This document shows, one piece after another, positions 1-13,400 of a stretch of 64,000 bases of DNA. The stretch is taken from contig NC_133971.1 of NCBI RefSeq assembly GCF_031877795.1, positions 7,148,784 to 7,212,783 on the forward strand. The letters are read 5' to 3'. Made by a program: the position numbers and the translations under genes. The DNA is from Strix aluco (Eukaryota; Chordata; Aves; Strigiformes; Strigidae). The notes below the pieces were generated by a model, which was given only the letters and a program-made list of their open reading frames with translations, made no database searches and was not told the origin of the DNA. Numbering within the stretch: position 1 is the stretch's first letter; each line of letters opens with the position of its first letter.

Positions 1-90
1 TGGTACCATTAGGTTGGAGCTAAGGTCCAACCCTCTCTCTTAGAGGGGCCCTTGGAGAGAGGTTGGTCTTCATGGTGTACCACTGTCTGT
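1..90. repeat. Imperfect fold-back repeat at the window edge
   Basis: The left half contains TGGTACC followed by CCAACCCTCTCTCT. The right half contains the near reverse complement, GGAGAGAGGTTGG followed by TGGTGTACCA, around a centre near AGAGGGGCCC. The segment could fold into an imperfect hairpin. It may be the edge of a longer repeat cut by the window start. I cannot assign a family. Confidence 0.4.
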
Positions 91-731
91 CCTTCAGCAC
101 TGTAGCTGCTCTCCTGCACCAGGCACAGCCATCCAGCACGTCTTCAGCAGGAGCAGGTGAGGGTTTTCATTCTCCATAAATCAGCTCAGAAACATTACCT
201 GGGTTTCCTTTGAAATTCCCAGTCACTCTTTTTAGCGTGTCCTGGAAGCAATGACACTTTAGTAATTCAGAACAATTTGGACATTAGGCTTCCTAAAGGA
301 CCACAAAACATTCATTAATAATTACAACCATTAACTCACTTCTGAGTTTGGAAGTAGAGACACAAAATTAGTGAGATCTCAGCTCCAAGTCCAGATCCCT
401 CACCCCTTGCATGTAAAGTGAGGGTTCCTGCTGAAATCAGTCACCACTGAAACTGACAGCATAGCAGTATTCTCTGGTAGGATGTAATCTGTTTGCATAA
501 ATGATTTGCAGCTTCCTGAATCTGTAACCTTCTGATTTTAGTGGGGCTTACAGAGATGGCAGACTGCCTCTGTCTGGAACAGCTTGCAAGACCCAGGCTG
601 GCATCTGCAGCTCACTCCTGTACTTGTCTGTATGTCTTTCTAACAGCTTGTTCAGGTGCAGTTCATGTGTCTGGACAGGCTCCTGCAGTAGTTGGAAAAT
701 TAAGTCCCTTAGTGATAGGTCATATATTATT
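91..731. other. Intergenic, nothing recognised
   Basis: Moderately AT-rich sequence. Short open frames are present but show no recognisable protein, splice or repeat signal. Confidence 0.5.
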
Positions 732-1637
732 CCCTCAGAAAGTCTGCAGATGACACCGAGCTGTGTGGTGCAGTTGACACACTGGAGGGAAGGGATGTGT
801 CATCCAGAGGGACCTGGACAGGCTGGAGAGGTGGAACGTGCAAACCTCATGGAGTTCAACAAGGCCAAGTGCAAGGGCCTACACATGGGTCAGGGCAATC
901 CCAAGCACAAATCCAGGCTGGGCAATGAGTGGATTGAGAGCAGCCCTGGGGAGAAGGACTTGGGGGTACTAGTGGATGAAAAACTGGACATGAGCCAGCA
1001 ATGTGCGCTCACAGGCCAGAAAGCCAACTGTGTCCTGGGCTGTATCAAGAGAAGTGTGGCCAGCAGGGCGAGGGAGGGGATTCTCCCCTTCTGCTCTGCT
1101 CTCGTGAGACCCCCCTGCAGTGCTGTGTCCAGCTCTGGGGGCACCAACATCAGAAGGACACGGACCTACTTGAGCAGGTCCAGAGGAGGCCACAAAGATG
1201 CTCAGGGAGCTGGAGCACCTCCCCTGTGAGGACAGTCTGAGAGAGTTGGGGGTGTTCATCTGGAGAAGAGAAGGCTCCGGGGAGACCTTAGAGCGGCCTC
1301 CCAGGACTTCAAGGGGCTACAGAAAAGATGGGGAGGGACTCTTGATCAGGGAGGGTAGGGATAGGACGAGGGGTAACGGTTTTAAACTGAAAGAGGGCAG
1401 ATTTAAATTAGATGTAAGGAAGAAGTTCTTTCCTGTGGGGGTGGTGAGACACTGGCACAGATTGTCCAGAGAAGCTGTGGCTGCCCCCTCCCTGGAAGGG
1501 TTCAAGGCCAGGTTGGACGGGGCTTTGGGCAACCTGGGCTAGTGGAAGGTGTCCCTGCCCATGGCAGGGGGGTTGGGACTAGATGATATTTAAGGTCCCT
1601 TCCAACCCAAACCGTTCTATGATTCTGATTCTATGAT
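732..1637 (+). mobile_element. CR1 LINE, 5'-truncated 3' portion
   Basis: Homology starts at the reverse-transcriptase catalytic region (GCAGATGACACC corresponds to the A-D-D-T of the FADD box, here degraded to S-A-D-D). It continues through the C-terminal RT segment (for example [19 protein letters not shown]) into the 3' UTR. The element ends with ATTCTATGATTCTGATTCTATGAT, the octamer-type tail characteristic of CR1. The coding frame is broken near 1140-1200, where the product moves to another frame. The copy is very similar to the 3' third of the CR1 at 46455-49815 and belongs to the same subfamily, but it carries about 10 extra bases near 1175 that the other copy lacks. It cannot move on its own. 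Confidence 0.9.
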
Positions 1638-4600
1638 ATTCCATAATATGTCAACAACAAATAAAATGACAAATACCTTCTAACAGGGTGACTGTGGTCA
1701 TACAGCGTGGCCTGATTATCCGGGAAGAGAAACATGGGGGAACGATTCTGTTTCCATTTCCCCACCTGAACCGACACCCACGGGGCAGGAGCTGCAATGG
1801 CCAGAGGCGTTCACCAGGTGGCTGTCCGGCTCCAAATCAAAAACCGGCTGCCAAGGCGGCACAGCCCGCTCACAGCCACCGCGATTGCCCCCTCTGTAGA
1901 ACAAACAACAAAAAAGTGCATTATGACAGAGCCTAGAAATGTCTTCCTAGCGGTTAGCCAAAGAAACATAGCCAAATATGTATTCAGACACTACTTGGGT
2001 ATGATGCTCAAGCTACTTCTACACAAATTCCTACAAGGATTTCACGTAATTCACTAAGCAGATTTTCAGAACTGTTTTCCTGATTTATTACATGAAAATT
2101 TCATTATTTAATTACATGAAAAATCCTCCTTCAGAGAGGTTTACACTATCACTTCCACTATGTCAGTGGTCCGTTAATCTTCCCAATGCCACAGCAAGAT
2201 TATATGTGTAATTCTGCATCTTTTTAATTTTCACTGTGGAGTTCTTGCAAAATTTAAGAGGCTGCATGGCATGTCCTGGGGACAAAGGTCTCGAGTGATT
2301 TTGGCAGAGTCTCGGTTTTACTATATTTTTTTATATAAAACATTTCAACCCTTAAAAATTCCCAGTTGGCACTACAGGCAACAGCCACGATAACAAAAGG
2401 GATCCACAAGATGAACAGCCAGATTTAAAATTCTTTCTTTTATTGTGCATGAAGACAAGTCACCTCAAGCCAAAAGAAACAGAAGCACATTTGAATTGAA
2501 GAACGTTAATACCGAGGGTATGCTTCTTTGGGAATAGGTTTAAGGATTTCCACCCATACCCAAAAAGGAAAGAAAGACCTGAAAGGATTTCTCCAAGGGC
2601 ATACCATCCTCTACAGGACAAATGCAACCAGCACAAGGCATTTTTAGAGATAACTGCAGAGCAACACATCTCCAGGTTGGAGGATATTTGCATGCTGGTT
2701 TTGAATTTAGGTTCTTCACCATTTCCACTTTTTCTTCTTTTCTGCCTGCTCTCCCTTGGGCCTGAGTGTTTGTCTTCTTTAGTATCACAGTCTCTTTACT
2801 CTGAAAAGCAACCATACTATTGGAGAAATATTTCTGTGTAAGGTAAAATACAACAAGGACAGCATATTGTTCCCATATTTCACAAAGCCATCACTTTTCC
2901 ATCAGGGATGTGGGCACTGAAGCACAGCTATTTTTGTTTAGTGCTCAGACTTAGGGCTACGAACCTCTGCTCCACGCTCCCTGATTAAGGGCAGGATTTG
3001 TGACGACTCCGCACCTCATTTCACAGGCCGTAGTTTCAGACTGGTTGAATGTGGGATTTTCAAGGATTGCAGATAAGACCGTCCCTTTCTCTTAGGCTTC
3101 ACGTTTTTGATGTACAGTTGTAACTGGAACAAAGCTTTTCAGTTTCTTGAAGGGCCTTGATTAATATTTTGTGATGGAAAACTGAAGCTGGGAGTGAAAA
3201 ACCTGCTCATTCTCGATAAGAGAAAATGCTGTAACTTCAAGGATAAGAGCTTGGTGAGTTTCAGACTGCAGAAAGATGCTGTTCAGAGCAAGTAGGCAGC
3301 CTGCCCTGCCCGGCAGAAATGAGGGCCAAGCACTTGCAAAGCAGCAGAAATGGCTGATGCCCTCGCTGATCCTCTCCACAGTCCCTCATTCCACCCCAGG
3401 CCCCCACCTCACCTCCCCATCTTACTGTCCTCTCACGGCTCATCACATCACACCACTTGCTGGGAACCAGGATCGCATCCAAACCACGTTACAGACACCC
3501 AGAGCATCCCATCAGAGCCTGACAAAAACTCAGCTGCCTTGCAGAGAAAGTTGCCCCTGCCTCATCTATTGGGGGTTGAATGTCTCTGAACAGTCGTGCA
3601 CCTGAAGATGCTTTTTAAATAAAAGCCTTTGTGGTGGTGCTACTCCTGCTAAGGTGGAGCTGTGCCCTCTTCTGTGCCCTTTTCACTGGGAAGACTAGCT
3701 TTAACTGGAAGAAGGCAATGAGAAATCATGTCCAGGGCTGAAAATCTTGCTCATTTTTTTTTTTTTGTCAGAGAAGAGAGATAATAAATGCCTTCCACTG
3801 CAGACATGTAGGAATGGCAGAAAACCTGTTTTTCTCAAGAGGATGCTTGATCGTATGATGGTACTGGCAGGGATGTGGAAAAGAGGAAAGCATCCAGCTG
3901 ACATCGATGGTCTCTGAGGACCTGCAGCTAAACCTGCTGCCTCTCTGGGCACCTAGCTTGGCTCCTGGGCATCTGAGAGGCAACTCGATAGCCCAAGACA
4001 GCATGGGGGCCAAACAAAATGTGTTGCTGCTCTTTCTGTGGCTTTGATCAATCCACTTAACCTCGAAGCTAAAGGCAGGAGACTGCCTTTCCCAAAGAGA
4101 GTAAGGTGAAAGGCTGCAGCGATCAAGAAGCTGGTGTTAATAAAATGCTCTGTACATGCAAAAGCTCATTAAGATGCATTGAAAAGAAGTCCTTTGTTTG
4201 GAAAACTTACTTTTACAGAAGAACGCCTAAGTGCTGGATATGCAGGAGTTTGCCTCAGAGCACATCTGAGATGGAGCAGACCCTCGGAGCAGTGCGCTGG
4301 TGGGGGTGCCTCGGGCGAGCAGACAGTGCAGGCTCACAGTCAGGCTGCCTCTCCTTCCCCCAGCCCGGAGGAATGATGCGGCTTATAGTTCCAAGGGTGC
4401 TCTCTGAGTCCAAGATGGAAAAAAGTCTGTCCCTGCCTCATACAGCAGGATTTAATGAAACAAATGGAGTAATGAATTTGATTATGAACACTGATAAATC
4501 AGTTCAGAAAATAGATCATCCAATCATGGTATTAAGATGAAGAAAGTTCTGTCATATATAAGCAGAGAGGGTTATAAAGCAGGTAAATGAATAAAGAGCG

Positions 4601-6208
4601 GTATGCAGAAATCTGTGTGTGTTTCCATCCTAAATCCATATTCCTTTATGTTCCCAAACAGCAGTACTTACTTACAAACAGGCTAATAAATAATTTGCAA
4701 TAACCAATTCAAATCTTTAGGTAGCTCACATAGGGCATGCTGATGTACTGAAATTATAAAATTTATCCAGAAAAAACATTCAGAATTAGGCAGATGCAAA
4801 ATGTTCAGGAAGACTGTTCCAAAACTTGCAGGAATTGAATCTCTTGTTACGCTTCAATATTTACATGAGTCACAAGCAAATTTCCACCACTGACTCAGAA
4901 GAAACAAATTTCGTTTTCTGATAAATGATAAGCTATCAGCTTGAAGGAATAGAAGTGCAAAAGTATACATACAAGGTTTAGCACTTCTGGTTTCTTATCT
5001 CATGAATGGCTTCATATTAACAGAGTGTTCCTCTGAGGTTAAGCTTGTATCTAAAACTCTACCACAGGAACCTTATTTCCTAGCTTTCTTGTAAGTTTCC
5101 ATGGAGGCTAAGAACCAATTGTCATGAAAAATAGAGTTTTCAGCAGAGTATGAACCTGTGTGGACAGCCATCTTTCTGGAAAAGCTGATTACTGGCATAG
5201 CTGTTCTCCTGTCTCAACTGCTGCTTTCCTGTTCAGAAGCAGCTGCAAATACATCAATATTACCTGTGGAAATGCTACACGCACAGAAAATCACATTTAT
5301 TGGAACTATTTGCAGCATGTACTGCTACTGCAAAGTTTGAGATCCCTTAGGTGGGTTACTTCGTTCACTCTCCTTTAGGCGATGTAAATTCTTCCTTAGT
5401 AAAATGCTTTGTGTTAATTTTAGAACTACTCCACAATGAGGTTTTACCTGCACAGGCAGAAGGACAGAGAGCAGCACTGTTTCAGGGCAGGAACAGAGTC
5501 CTCTCAGATGGTGCACCTGCTGACTTGACGATGAATCTCAAACTGGCTTTTCAGTCTGTGCTCACCTCTCTTGACTCTTTATTGCAAGCAGACCAAGCTT
5601 AGAAGACCACACAGCATGGCATCCCAACTGATGTGGCTACATGCAAGATGTGCTGCTTCCGCTGGGGCAAATTTTAAATTCTGATGTAAAGTTTCTTACA
5701 ATAAATATGAGTCGTGTTAACAGGGTTTGCGCAGCTCTGAAGGTAGTTTTGGATCTTTGCTCTGTAACATCAAATATGGCCTGTAATGTTACAGCAAATT
5801 AAGGAGTGAGCTAAGAACCATTGAATCAGATTTAAGATCTATCATACAGCAGTTAAATGCCATATCACAAGGCTTACTGGAATGGAAAAAATCTTAAGAG
5901 TTATTCAAATAATGGTGAAGAACAGACCCATTCTGAAAAATGCAAACATCAGAGGGTAAGCTGAACTATGGAAGTCACCAAGAGAACTGAAGACTGATTT
6001 GCTACTTCCTGAGTTACTAAGAGAAGATACAGTGCAGACGACCAGTAACAGTAGCCTGAATGCTAGATGAAAGCCCTGGTGTTGGGTATTGGAAGATCTT
6101 CTCAGGATGATGCTGAGTAAAGATTATCACATGGGAATTGTTCTTCCACCAACTCTATCTTCTGTGCATTTAAGTAAGAAGCAACAGCAGCTAAAGATAT
6201 GGTTCTTT
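1638..6208. other. Intergenic, no gene recognised
   Basis: Mostly AT-rich unique-looking sequence. A segment at about 1690-1910 is richer in CG dinucleotides than its surroundings but gives no recognisable product. An open frame at 4106-4540 (144 codons, non-ATG start) matches nothing I know. A T-run lies near 3753-3766. No exon, RNA gene or transposon could be supported. Confidence 0.45.
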
Positions 6209-6826
6209 GTTACTGTACTGGGTCTGGCTGAGCCGGAATTGGTTTTCCCCTGTAGCAGCCCTCATGGTGCTGTGTTTTATGTTGGGAGCTGGCAGGGTGT
6301 TGATGGCACACTGGTGTTGTGGCTACTGCTGAGTAGTGCTTACACAGCAACAAGGCTCTTTCTGACATTTCCCCCCCCCCACAGTGGGACGGGGTGGGCA
6401 AGATCTTGGGAGGGGACACAACCAGGACAGCTGACCCGAACTGACCAAAGGGATATTCCAGACCGTCTGACGTCTGCTCAGTATAAAGCTGGGAGAAAGG
6501 AGGAAGGGGGTGGGGTCACCCTTGGTCCTCCGAGGCAACCCCTCCGCGTATGGGAGCCACGCTTCCTGAGAAGGCCCGACATCGCCTGTTCATGGGAAGT
6601 AGAGAATAAATCTGTTTTCTTTTTTTTGCTTTCGCGCGCAGACCTTTGCTTCGCTTTGCTTATAGTAAAACTGCTTTTGTTTTACCCACAAGGGTTGGGT
6701 TTTTTCCTATCTTATTTTCTTTCCCCTCTTTGCCCTGTTGAGAAAAAAAAAGGGGAAGGGGGGGGAAGTGATAGAGCGACTTGGTGGGTACCTGGCATTT
6801 AGCCAAGGTCAAACCACAACAGTTAC
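6209..6826 (+). mobile_element. Solo LTR (avian ERV, ERVL-like) with target-site duplication
   Basis: The LTR proper is 6214-6821 (608 bp). It begins TGTACTGGG and ends CACAACA, giving the expected TG...CA ends, and is flanked by perfect 5-bp direct repeats GTTAC (6209-6213 and 6822-6826). Internal landmarks typical of this abundant bird LTR family are GACAGCTGACC, CAAAGGGATATTCCA, a GACGTC site and a TATAAAGCTGGG promoter core near 6481. No internal retroviral sequence adjoins it, so it is a recombination remnant. Family assignment is from memory of the consensus; the 5-bp duplication fits an endogenous retrovirus. Confidence 0.9.
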
Positions 6827-9800
6827 TCATGGTTAGATGCAGCTTTTCAGGACTGAAGTGGCTATTTCCCTTTGTACTAGGCTACCATTTTCCCAAACAG
6901 GCCTTCTTGTGCTCCTGGGGACAGTTTCTGAAACCAAAGGTTGCATCCAGCTTTCTGGAAGTCCACAATTAAAAAAAAAAAAAATCTGCCAGAAATACCA
7001 GTACTGCTACAGCAAGAATCAATGTTTAAAGGTGGGGAGGGAAATGCCACCATCTTAAAAACTTGAAGGAAAGAGGGAATTATATAAAATTTTAACTACG
7101 GCAGCTGAAATGTATAAGAAAGAAATGTATTTATTTGTTCAATTCAGTGTTATCATTGCACAGTGACAGCTGCATAGTTTGTGAAATTTATGCTGTTTCA
7201 GTTAAAGGAAATGAGACCCTTCCCTTTGACTTTCAGTGAGAGTGGATGGGGCCCTGAATTTGAAACAGTGAATCAATTTTGAAAAGACGCTATAGGCTTT
7301 TGTTTGAATGAACGTATATATGTTGAAAAGGCTGCTGTGTTCTCGTGCAGCAATGAAATTATGCAGAATGTGGACTGTGTAAAAAAGCTTATATTTTATT
7401 AATGAGTCTCTTAGTGCCAATGTAGCTTATTTTTGTAGCAAGCAAATCATTTTAACTTGAATTTTCTTGTTTCAGGACCAGAGCAATGGAATGTCTCTGT
7501 TGTTCCAAAAAAGTGCATTTGATAAGGAGTGTTTGGCTCACAGAAAGCACAGAACTACCAGAAATGCAAAAATCCACATTTTGTCTTTTTTAACCATGAG
7601 TGCTTGCTTTTATACATGGCACAAGGAGAGAGAAACTGTGATAATGATGATTTTTTCTTCTGGTGTTTTTTCTACTAAGGTATCATTAACTCTTTACAAA
7701 CATATGGTTTATAATTCCAGCCCTATGACTGAACGTTGTATTTCCTGTCTAACTCAATTAGTGTATTTATCCTTTTTAACTCTTTCTGGCCCCTGAGTAG
7801 AAATATGATGACACTGATCATACCTGGCAGAGCAGAATCATCTGTCACTGCCAAGCAGGACAGCAATATGAAAAGTCCCCGCAGAGAGAAGATAATTACT
7901 AACTATACTTCTCCACCCAAGAGATCCCGGGTGTAATATCAATTGTGTCATGGTTTAGAAAAAGCTGAGAAAAGGTGGGGTTTTCTTCTTGATAAGTTTT
8001 TAATTTTTATCTGTGTTCTCTTTTTCTTGTGAAGCTTGCCTTGCAAATAGTGGGTATAAATTAATCTCTCTTGTTCAAGTGCATTCCTGCTGAAAGGGCC
8101 CCACCCATCTTTTAATTCTGCACCAAAAAATCTGCACTGAGACGTGCTGGAGATTTGCAGTGCTGAGTCTCCAGCAGATATCACCTCATCCTCAAAACCA
8201 AGATAAGGCGAAGGGAACAATAGTGGGTTGGAAAATAGCTACGGAAGGAGGTTTAAGACATGAGGAGCAAGGGACATGATTAGAGGGAAGATCCCTTATT
8301 CCTGATTTATCAGTCGTATATGAACCTCTTAACAGCAACGGTGCTAATACTGCCTTTTTAAAACATGCAAGGAAACGACAGGTAAGAATTATACTGACAG
8401 CATCATCAGCTGCTAACCAGAAGGTTAAATGAGCTCCGTGGGAGGAACTAGTGCACATGCCTCTGAGAACATGAGGTTTAGAGTGCGCTGCCATGCCCAA
8501 AGCCACCGTGCACAGCTCTGCAGAGTGGGTATTTCACATCAGTGAATGATGGTAATTTTGACAGTCAGGCTACCACTGATTAGTGTCAGGTTTTTATTGC
8601 CTGTCAGGCAAGCAAACCCCAGGCATAACAGCACTGCTCTCCAGACTCTGAGGAACATCACCTGTTTAGCACTGGCATCCTGAACTCCTAACATTGCCAT
8701 CATTCTACATCTGTCATTGATGTGTGTAAGCAGAGGGGACCAAGCCAGCGAGTGTTTTGCCACTCCATGTAGAATACTGTGGGTTTTATTTGCACCTTCT
8801 CATTTTGCTCTTCTTCGGGTTCCCAGACATTCACCGTTTTGCTTGCTTCCTTTATGAAACAGATTGAGCTTGGCAGTAGCTGGCCACAAGAAGCCTTGTC
8901 AAGTCCCTAGAAGCTTGTCTCTTACATCTGGTTACAGTTCAAAGATTTTTTTTTTCCTCTGAAGTGCCTTCCTAAATCAAGTAACTGCTTTGGACTCCAC
9001 ACCTAGTCTGTGTGTCATCCATGATAATAAACAGGAGATCTTTGAACATCTCTCAAGGTGTTTAAAGAGCACTGCAGTATAGTTTACAAAGACCACAAAC
9101 AACTAATTCGATCTATTATCTAAAATTAAAAAGGTGTTTGTTTAGTAAATCTGTGACCTAAAAGTGCTACAGTTAGTAAGTACATTACTGTGTTCTTCCT
9201 TGCTAGAAGTCAAGACTGAATTACAGGCTATTTTGGAGTTCCCAAACTTTGACTCTAACAGAAGAAAGGATGAGTGGGAAGACAGTATTTTAAACAGTCA
9301 GAAGGATAAGAGGAAATTATACCACAGTATCCTTTTCACTGCTGGGGAGCTTCCACCACTTTGTTTATATATATTTTCAATTATAGCACTGGCTATCTCC
9401 ACTCAGGTAAAACTCTCAAGGAAGACTGATGGGATTTGATAGAAAAGAAATTAACCTAGAATTACAGGGTATAATGCTTATAATCTGTCTTTTGGCATAG
9501 AGTTGATCCGGGAAGTTAAGGGTAAGCCTTTGAGCAGATGTCTACTGTTCTCCAACTAGATCCTTACAGTAAGCCTACAGCTTAGACAGAGAAAAGTATC
9601 AAGATGCTGCTGTACCAGAGCCATCACTATTTCACCAGTGTAGTGCATAATACACAGCCTATATGGCTCTGAAACTCCAAAGGAATAAAAGTTTATGAGG
9701 ACAAAGAAGGGACGATGTAATTTGGAAAATAAAAGGAAAACATATACTGAGAAAGGAATGGATGCTATTTTGTCAGGACAGGGTGGATGAAGCAAATACA

Positions 9801-9845
9801 AAAGCAGGAAAAATCTTGCCTTCTGAAAGAATAAGCAACGAGATT
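6827..9845. other. Intergenic, nothing recognised
   Basis: AT-rich sequence with an A14 run near 6971-6984 and a T-run near 8947. No exon with splice signals, RNA gene or known repeat was found. The end nearest 9.8 kb may belong to the ATP6AP1L 3' untranslated region. Confidence 0.45.
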
Positions 9846-9875
9846 TTTATTCTTCAATTTTTTTGTATCTTTATT
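9846..9875 (-). terminator. Candidate poly(A) signals of ATP6AP1L
   Basis: Two AATAAA hexamers on the minus strand lie at 9846-9851 and 9870-9875, about 300 bases after the ATP6AP1L stop codon. A T-rich tract follows on the plus strand between them. They are the nearest canonical signals I saw; which is used is unknown. Confidence 0.45.
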
Positions 9876-10176
9876 TAACTTCAAAGGGTCCATTACTGCT
9901 TCCCCCTCCAGGACTTGGTAAGCTGGTTTAAAAGATGCATTTTGGGTTTGTTCTACAGGAATAAACTCCCATCACATGAAATCTCTTACTCACAAAGGAA
10001 TTTTTGCTTCCCAAGGCATCTTTGAGATGGTTATCAATAAATAACAGACAGCAACAAGCTAAACAGTCTGTTACCTACTTTTCCTTTCATCTGTTGGTGA
10101 AAAATCTGCACAAGCTACATACGACAGTGCCAGCAGAAGAAAACACCACTTGTTTCACTGAGACAGATGCATACTG

Positions 10177-10479
10177 CTAAATATAGATTTTACAGAACTG
10201 TTGGTTTCTAAGTTCATAAGACTCATTTCCACTGCTTCTCAGTGGCTCTTTCTCATCCCCCATGTCATTGTCTTTCATCTCTGCAAAATAGGCTGGAGAA
10301 GCTTTGCATTCATAGTGCCTGTCAAGAGATTTCAGGTGGATCAACATATGAAGAGCATAGGCAAGAACCAGCAGCAGAATCAGCGACATAACCAATCCCA
10401 TAAGTATTGCTGGAGAGAAAAAGGATGCACAGTCCTTTGCATAGGCAAAATGTCCTTCTTGAATGTTAAAACCTTGAAT
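10177..10479 (-). CDS. ATP6AP1L: ATP6AP1L terminal coding exon (membrane span and tail)
   Basis: The acceptor is TTTGTAG before ATTCAAGG. The exon encodes 100 residues: IQGFNIQEGHFAYAKDC, then SFFSP, then the hydrophobic span LVMSLILLLVLAYALHML, then a charged tail ending KIYI and a stop. The DCASFFSP block and the following span match the end of Ac45 closely. The tail is about 30 residues longer than that of Ac45, which ends shortly after its span, and it is rich in acidic residues and serine. Confidence 0.93.
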   Translation of the reverse strand: MQGFNIQEGHFAYAKDCASFFSPAILMGLVMSLILLLVLAYALHMLIHLKSLDRHYECKASPAYFAEMKDNDMGDEKEPLRSSGNESYELRNQQFCKIYI

Positions 10480-13400
10480 CTACAAAGAGAATAAAAGGGT
10501 TCATATTAAATAAAGTATTTGCTGTCTTGGTTACCAACAACTTCATGAATTTGCTCCTGATGCCAGAAAGAATTTTTAATCTAATATCTACTTATTGCAA
10601 AAGTGTATCTATCAGTGCCAGCAGGAATTAACACTTAGAGTCTATCCAGGTCAGTCTTCTAGGAACCACCAGTTATTCTAATCCCCTTCATTCTGCTGCC
10701 CAAAGGATTTGCTGCTGTGTTTTAAACAAAATCTTCTATGATCAGTCTTGATAGCCCAGCCGTATTTAGTTGTAAGTGTGGTACCTTTCAAGTTAACGGT
10801 GCATTTCCAGTATCATTTGTTGAGAATCTCCAGAGTCTCTGTTTCAAACTGCATAAACTTCAAATGACAAACAAGGAAATATTCTCAATTGACTACCCTA
10901 ATACTAGAACTCTGCAGTATATGACAGCAAATCAGCTAAAGTACTTGAAGTTGCACTCAACTATGGCCAATACCAGTAAGTTTTATTTGGGGCTTCAGTT
11001 CTAATTATCACATTGGCATTCAGGGAATTGACTGTCTGCTTCACTAGATTGGTCCATGGGCATTTATCTTTTGGTCAGAAAAGGGAGATATCTTTTCCCC
11101 CAGTTCCCTTTTTCAGCTCTTCATCCTCTATAATTTAGGTAACTAAAAGCAAGACACCATAGTCCAGTCATCTTAGGCTTCCTTATTGTCAAATGCAGAA
11201 AAATATGCAGTTTCAGAAGATGATTAATCTCATCTTGAAATAAGGAATTAAGATGAGTTAGAGGAATTATCCAGTGCTTTAGAGGCAGACTGGGCACAAG
11301 GTTAAAAATACTAAGGCATCAAAATTTAAGGGAGATGAATCCCATACATGGTGACTGATGTTGTTATTGATGCAGGGTTTGAGAGCCCAGCTCAGAGAGG
11401 TGTAACACTGAAACTTAAATACACTCCTCAAGCTAAAAGGGTTAAATTCACTCCTCAAGCTAAAGGGAAACCCAGGCAAGAGACTACAGAAAATCTATAT
11501 GGCCCTTCATTTTCTTTGACAGGAAGATACGTATAATTTAAGTCTTCATTTCTATTCAATTTCTATTTCAAGTTCCATGGAGATCCTGTAAACTGTACAT
11601 GGAAGGTCATTATACTTTCTTGGCAGTGAAGTACAAAATTTCCCACCAGTCTACCTATGGGATCCATCTGCCTTAATTCCATGACGTTACCTGGAAATCA
11701 ATAAAAGTGACTTCCCAAAGCTTTGAAAGATCATTTGCAGAACTGGGTATGAGGAGTGCATCATATCTCTGCAGGCTGCTCACATGTTCACAGTGGTAGG
11801 AGTAAGTTGCTGGTGCATATATTCTGGTTGCATTAAACGTCGCTTGTATGGAGTGGTTGTAAAGAAGTTGCAGTCTGTGTAAACTGAACCAGTTCTGAAC
11901 AGACAGCTGGTAATAGGTAGTTGTTAATAAAAATCTGAAAAGATTGTATGGGAAGAAAGGTGAGTAAGAAAACAAGTCTAACTAAGACTTCTAACTATTA
12001 AATTCACATGTTGAATAATCTTAGAAGACACACTGCTATTAAGAGAGTTTCATCCATTTATATCAGTGTGAGCTCCAGCTCCTTCTATTGAGTCTGGAAA
12101 GTTATTTGAGTTTCTTCATTGTTGCAGCTGAAGGAATTTGCTGCTCTCCCACACAGTGAGAGGAAACATGAGGGATTTTTCCTAAATGACTGCAAAAAGT
12201 CTATACGGAACACTGGTACTGTACATCCATCCGATATATGGAAAACTATTTATCAAGAAATGTTGTTTCCTTTGATTGCCAAGAAGCAAACATAAAGTAG
12301 GTCACAGTCTGATGCCTGAGCAGTCCACGCTGTCAGTTCTCACAGCAAAATTCCCAGCTGAATTGTAGCTAATTACCAAGGTTTAGCAAAAATCTAAGAC
12401 ATGGGAAGATTCTATTCAAGAGATGACCTGAACTCTTCTTGTGAATAGAAAAGTCAACATAGAAGAAATGCCTTAATAAAACAATGCAGACCTTGTTTGT
12501 AGAATGACAGACCCATTAAATGCAGTTCTGTCTGACAAATAACAGTTCTATCACATTATTTTTTGTTTACATAAATTCTCCCAAAACAAATTGCACAAGT
12601 TGCTGTATAACAATGGATATTAAGATGTAATATTTTCTTTATCATCTTTATCTTTTCTTTAAACCTGTAATGTCTTCTTTATCATATAAACTTACCTAAT
12701 AACAAGTCCCTTTAGATTGCCAATGTCACCAAACTTCAGAGAAAGCCTAGGTCAAAAAGCAAGTAACATCAGGCTAGATAAAAACTTCAGAAATCTTAAG
12801 GAAAAAAAAGCAGCACAAAAGATTAAGCACAGTTATACACGGAGCCTTTTGCACAGTACACCTTTGAAGTCAGTAGAAAAAAAACCTGAAAGGATTAAAT
12901 CTTCCTCCAGTGAAATCTGGTAGTTCAGCTGTTAATTTGAAAAAGACCTAGACCATCCAGAAAGAACAGAACTGTATGCTCAACTTTCAACATACTCCAA
13001 TCCCGCTGCTTCCAACACCAGTTGACAATTATGTTAATTTGATCTGTGTTCTCCTTCTCAAGCCATATCTTAGTCATGAATCACTTCTGTATGTCATTAG
13101 AAAGTGTAAACCACCACATTATTCTCATCTTTTTAGATACTAGAGCATAAGAAATGCAGATGACATTTGAGTTCAAATTCCACACATGTGCATTATTAAA
13201 GCAATATAAATACACTGACTGAGGTAGCTCCACAAAGCTCATCTGTGGTGAGCATGGGCACATGAAGTTTACTAAACTGAAAGGCCCTAGCAGGTTAATT
13301 GTAAACTAATGTATACTCTACCACCCTTCTACCATCTCTGGAATTCATGCATTTTAGCACTGCCTGATTGAGTGGCATACATTTTTTTGGCTTAAGAATA

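Noticed and set aside
4106-4540. 144-codon open frame
   Set aside because: It starts with a non-ATG codon, matches no family, and has no promoter or splice evidence. Likely chance.
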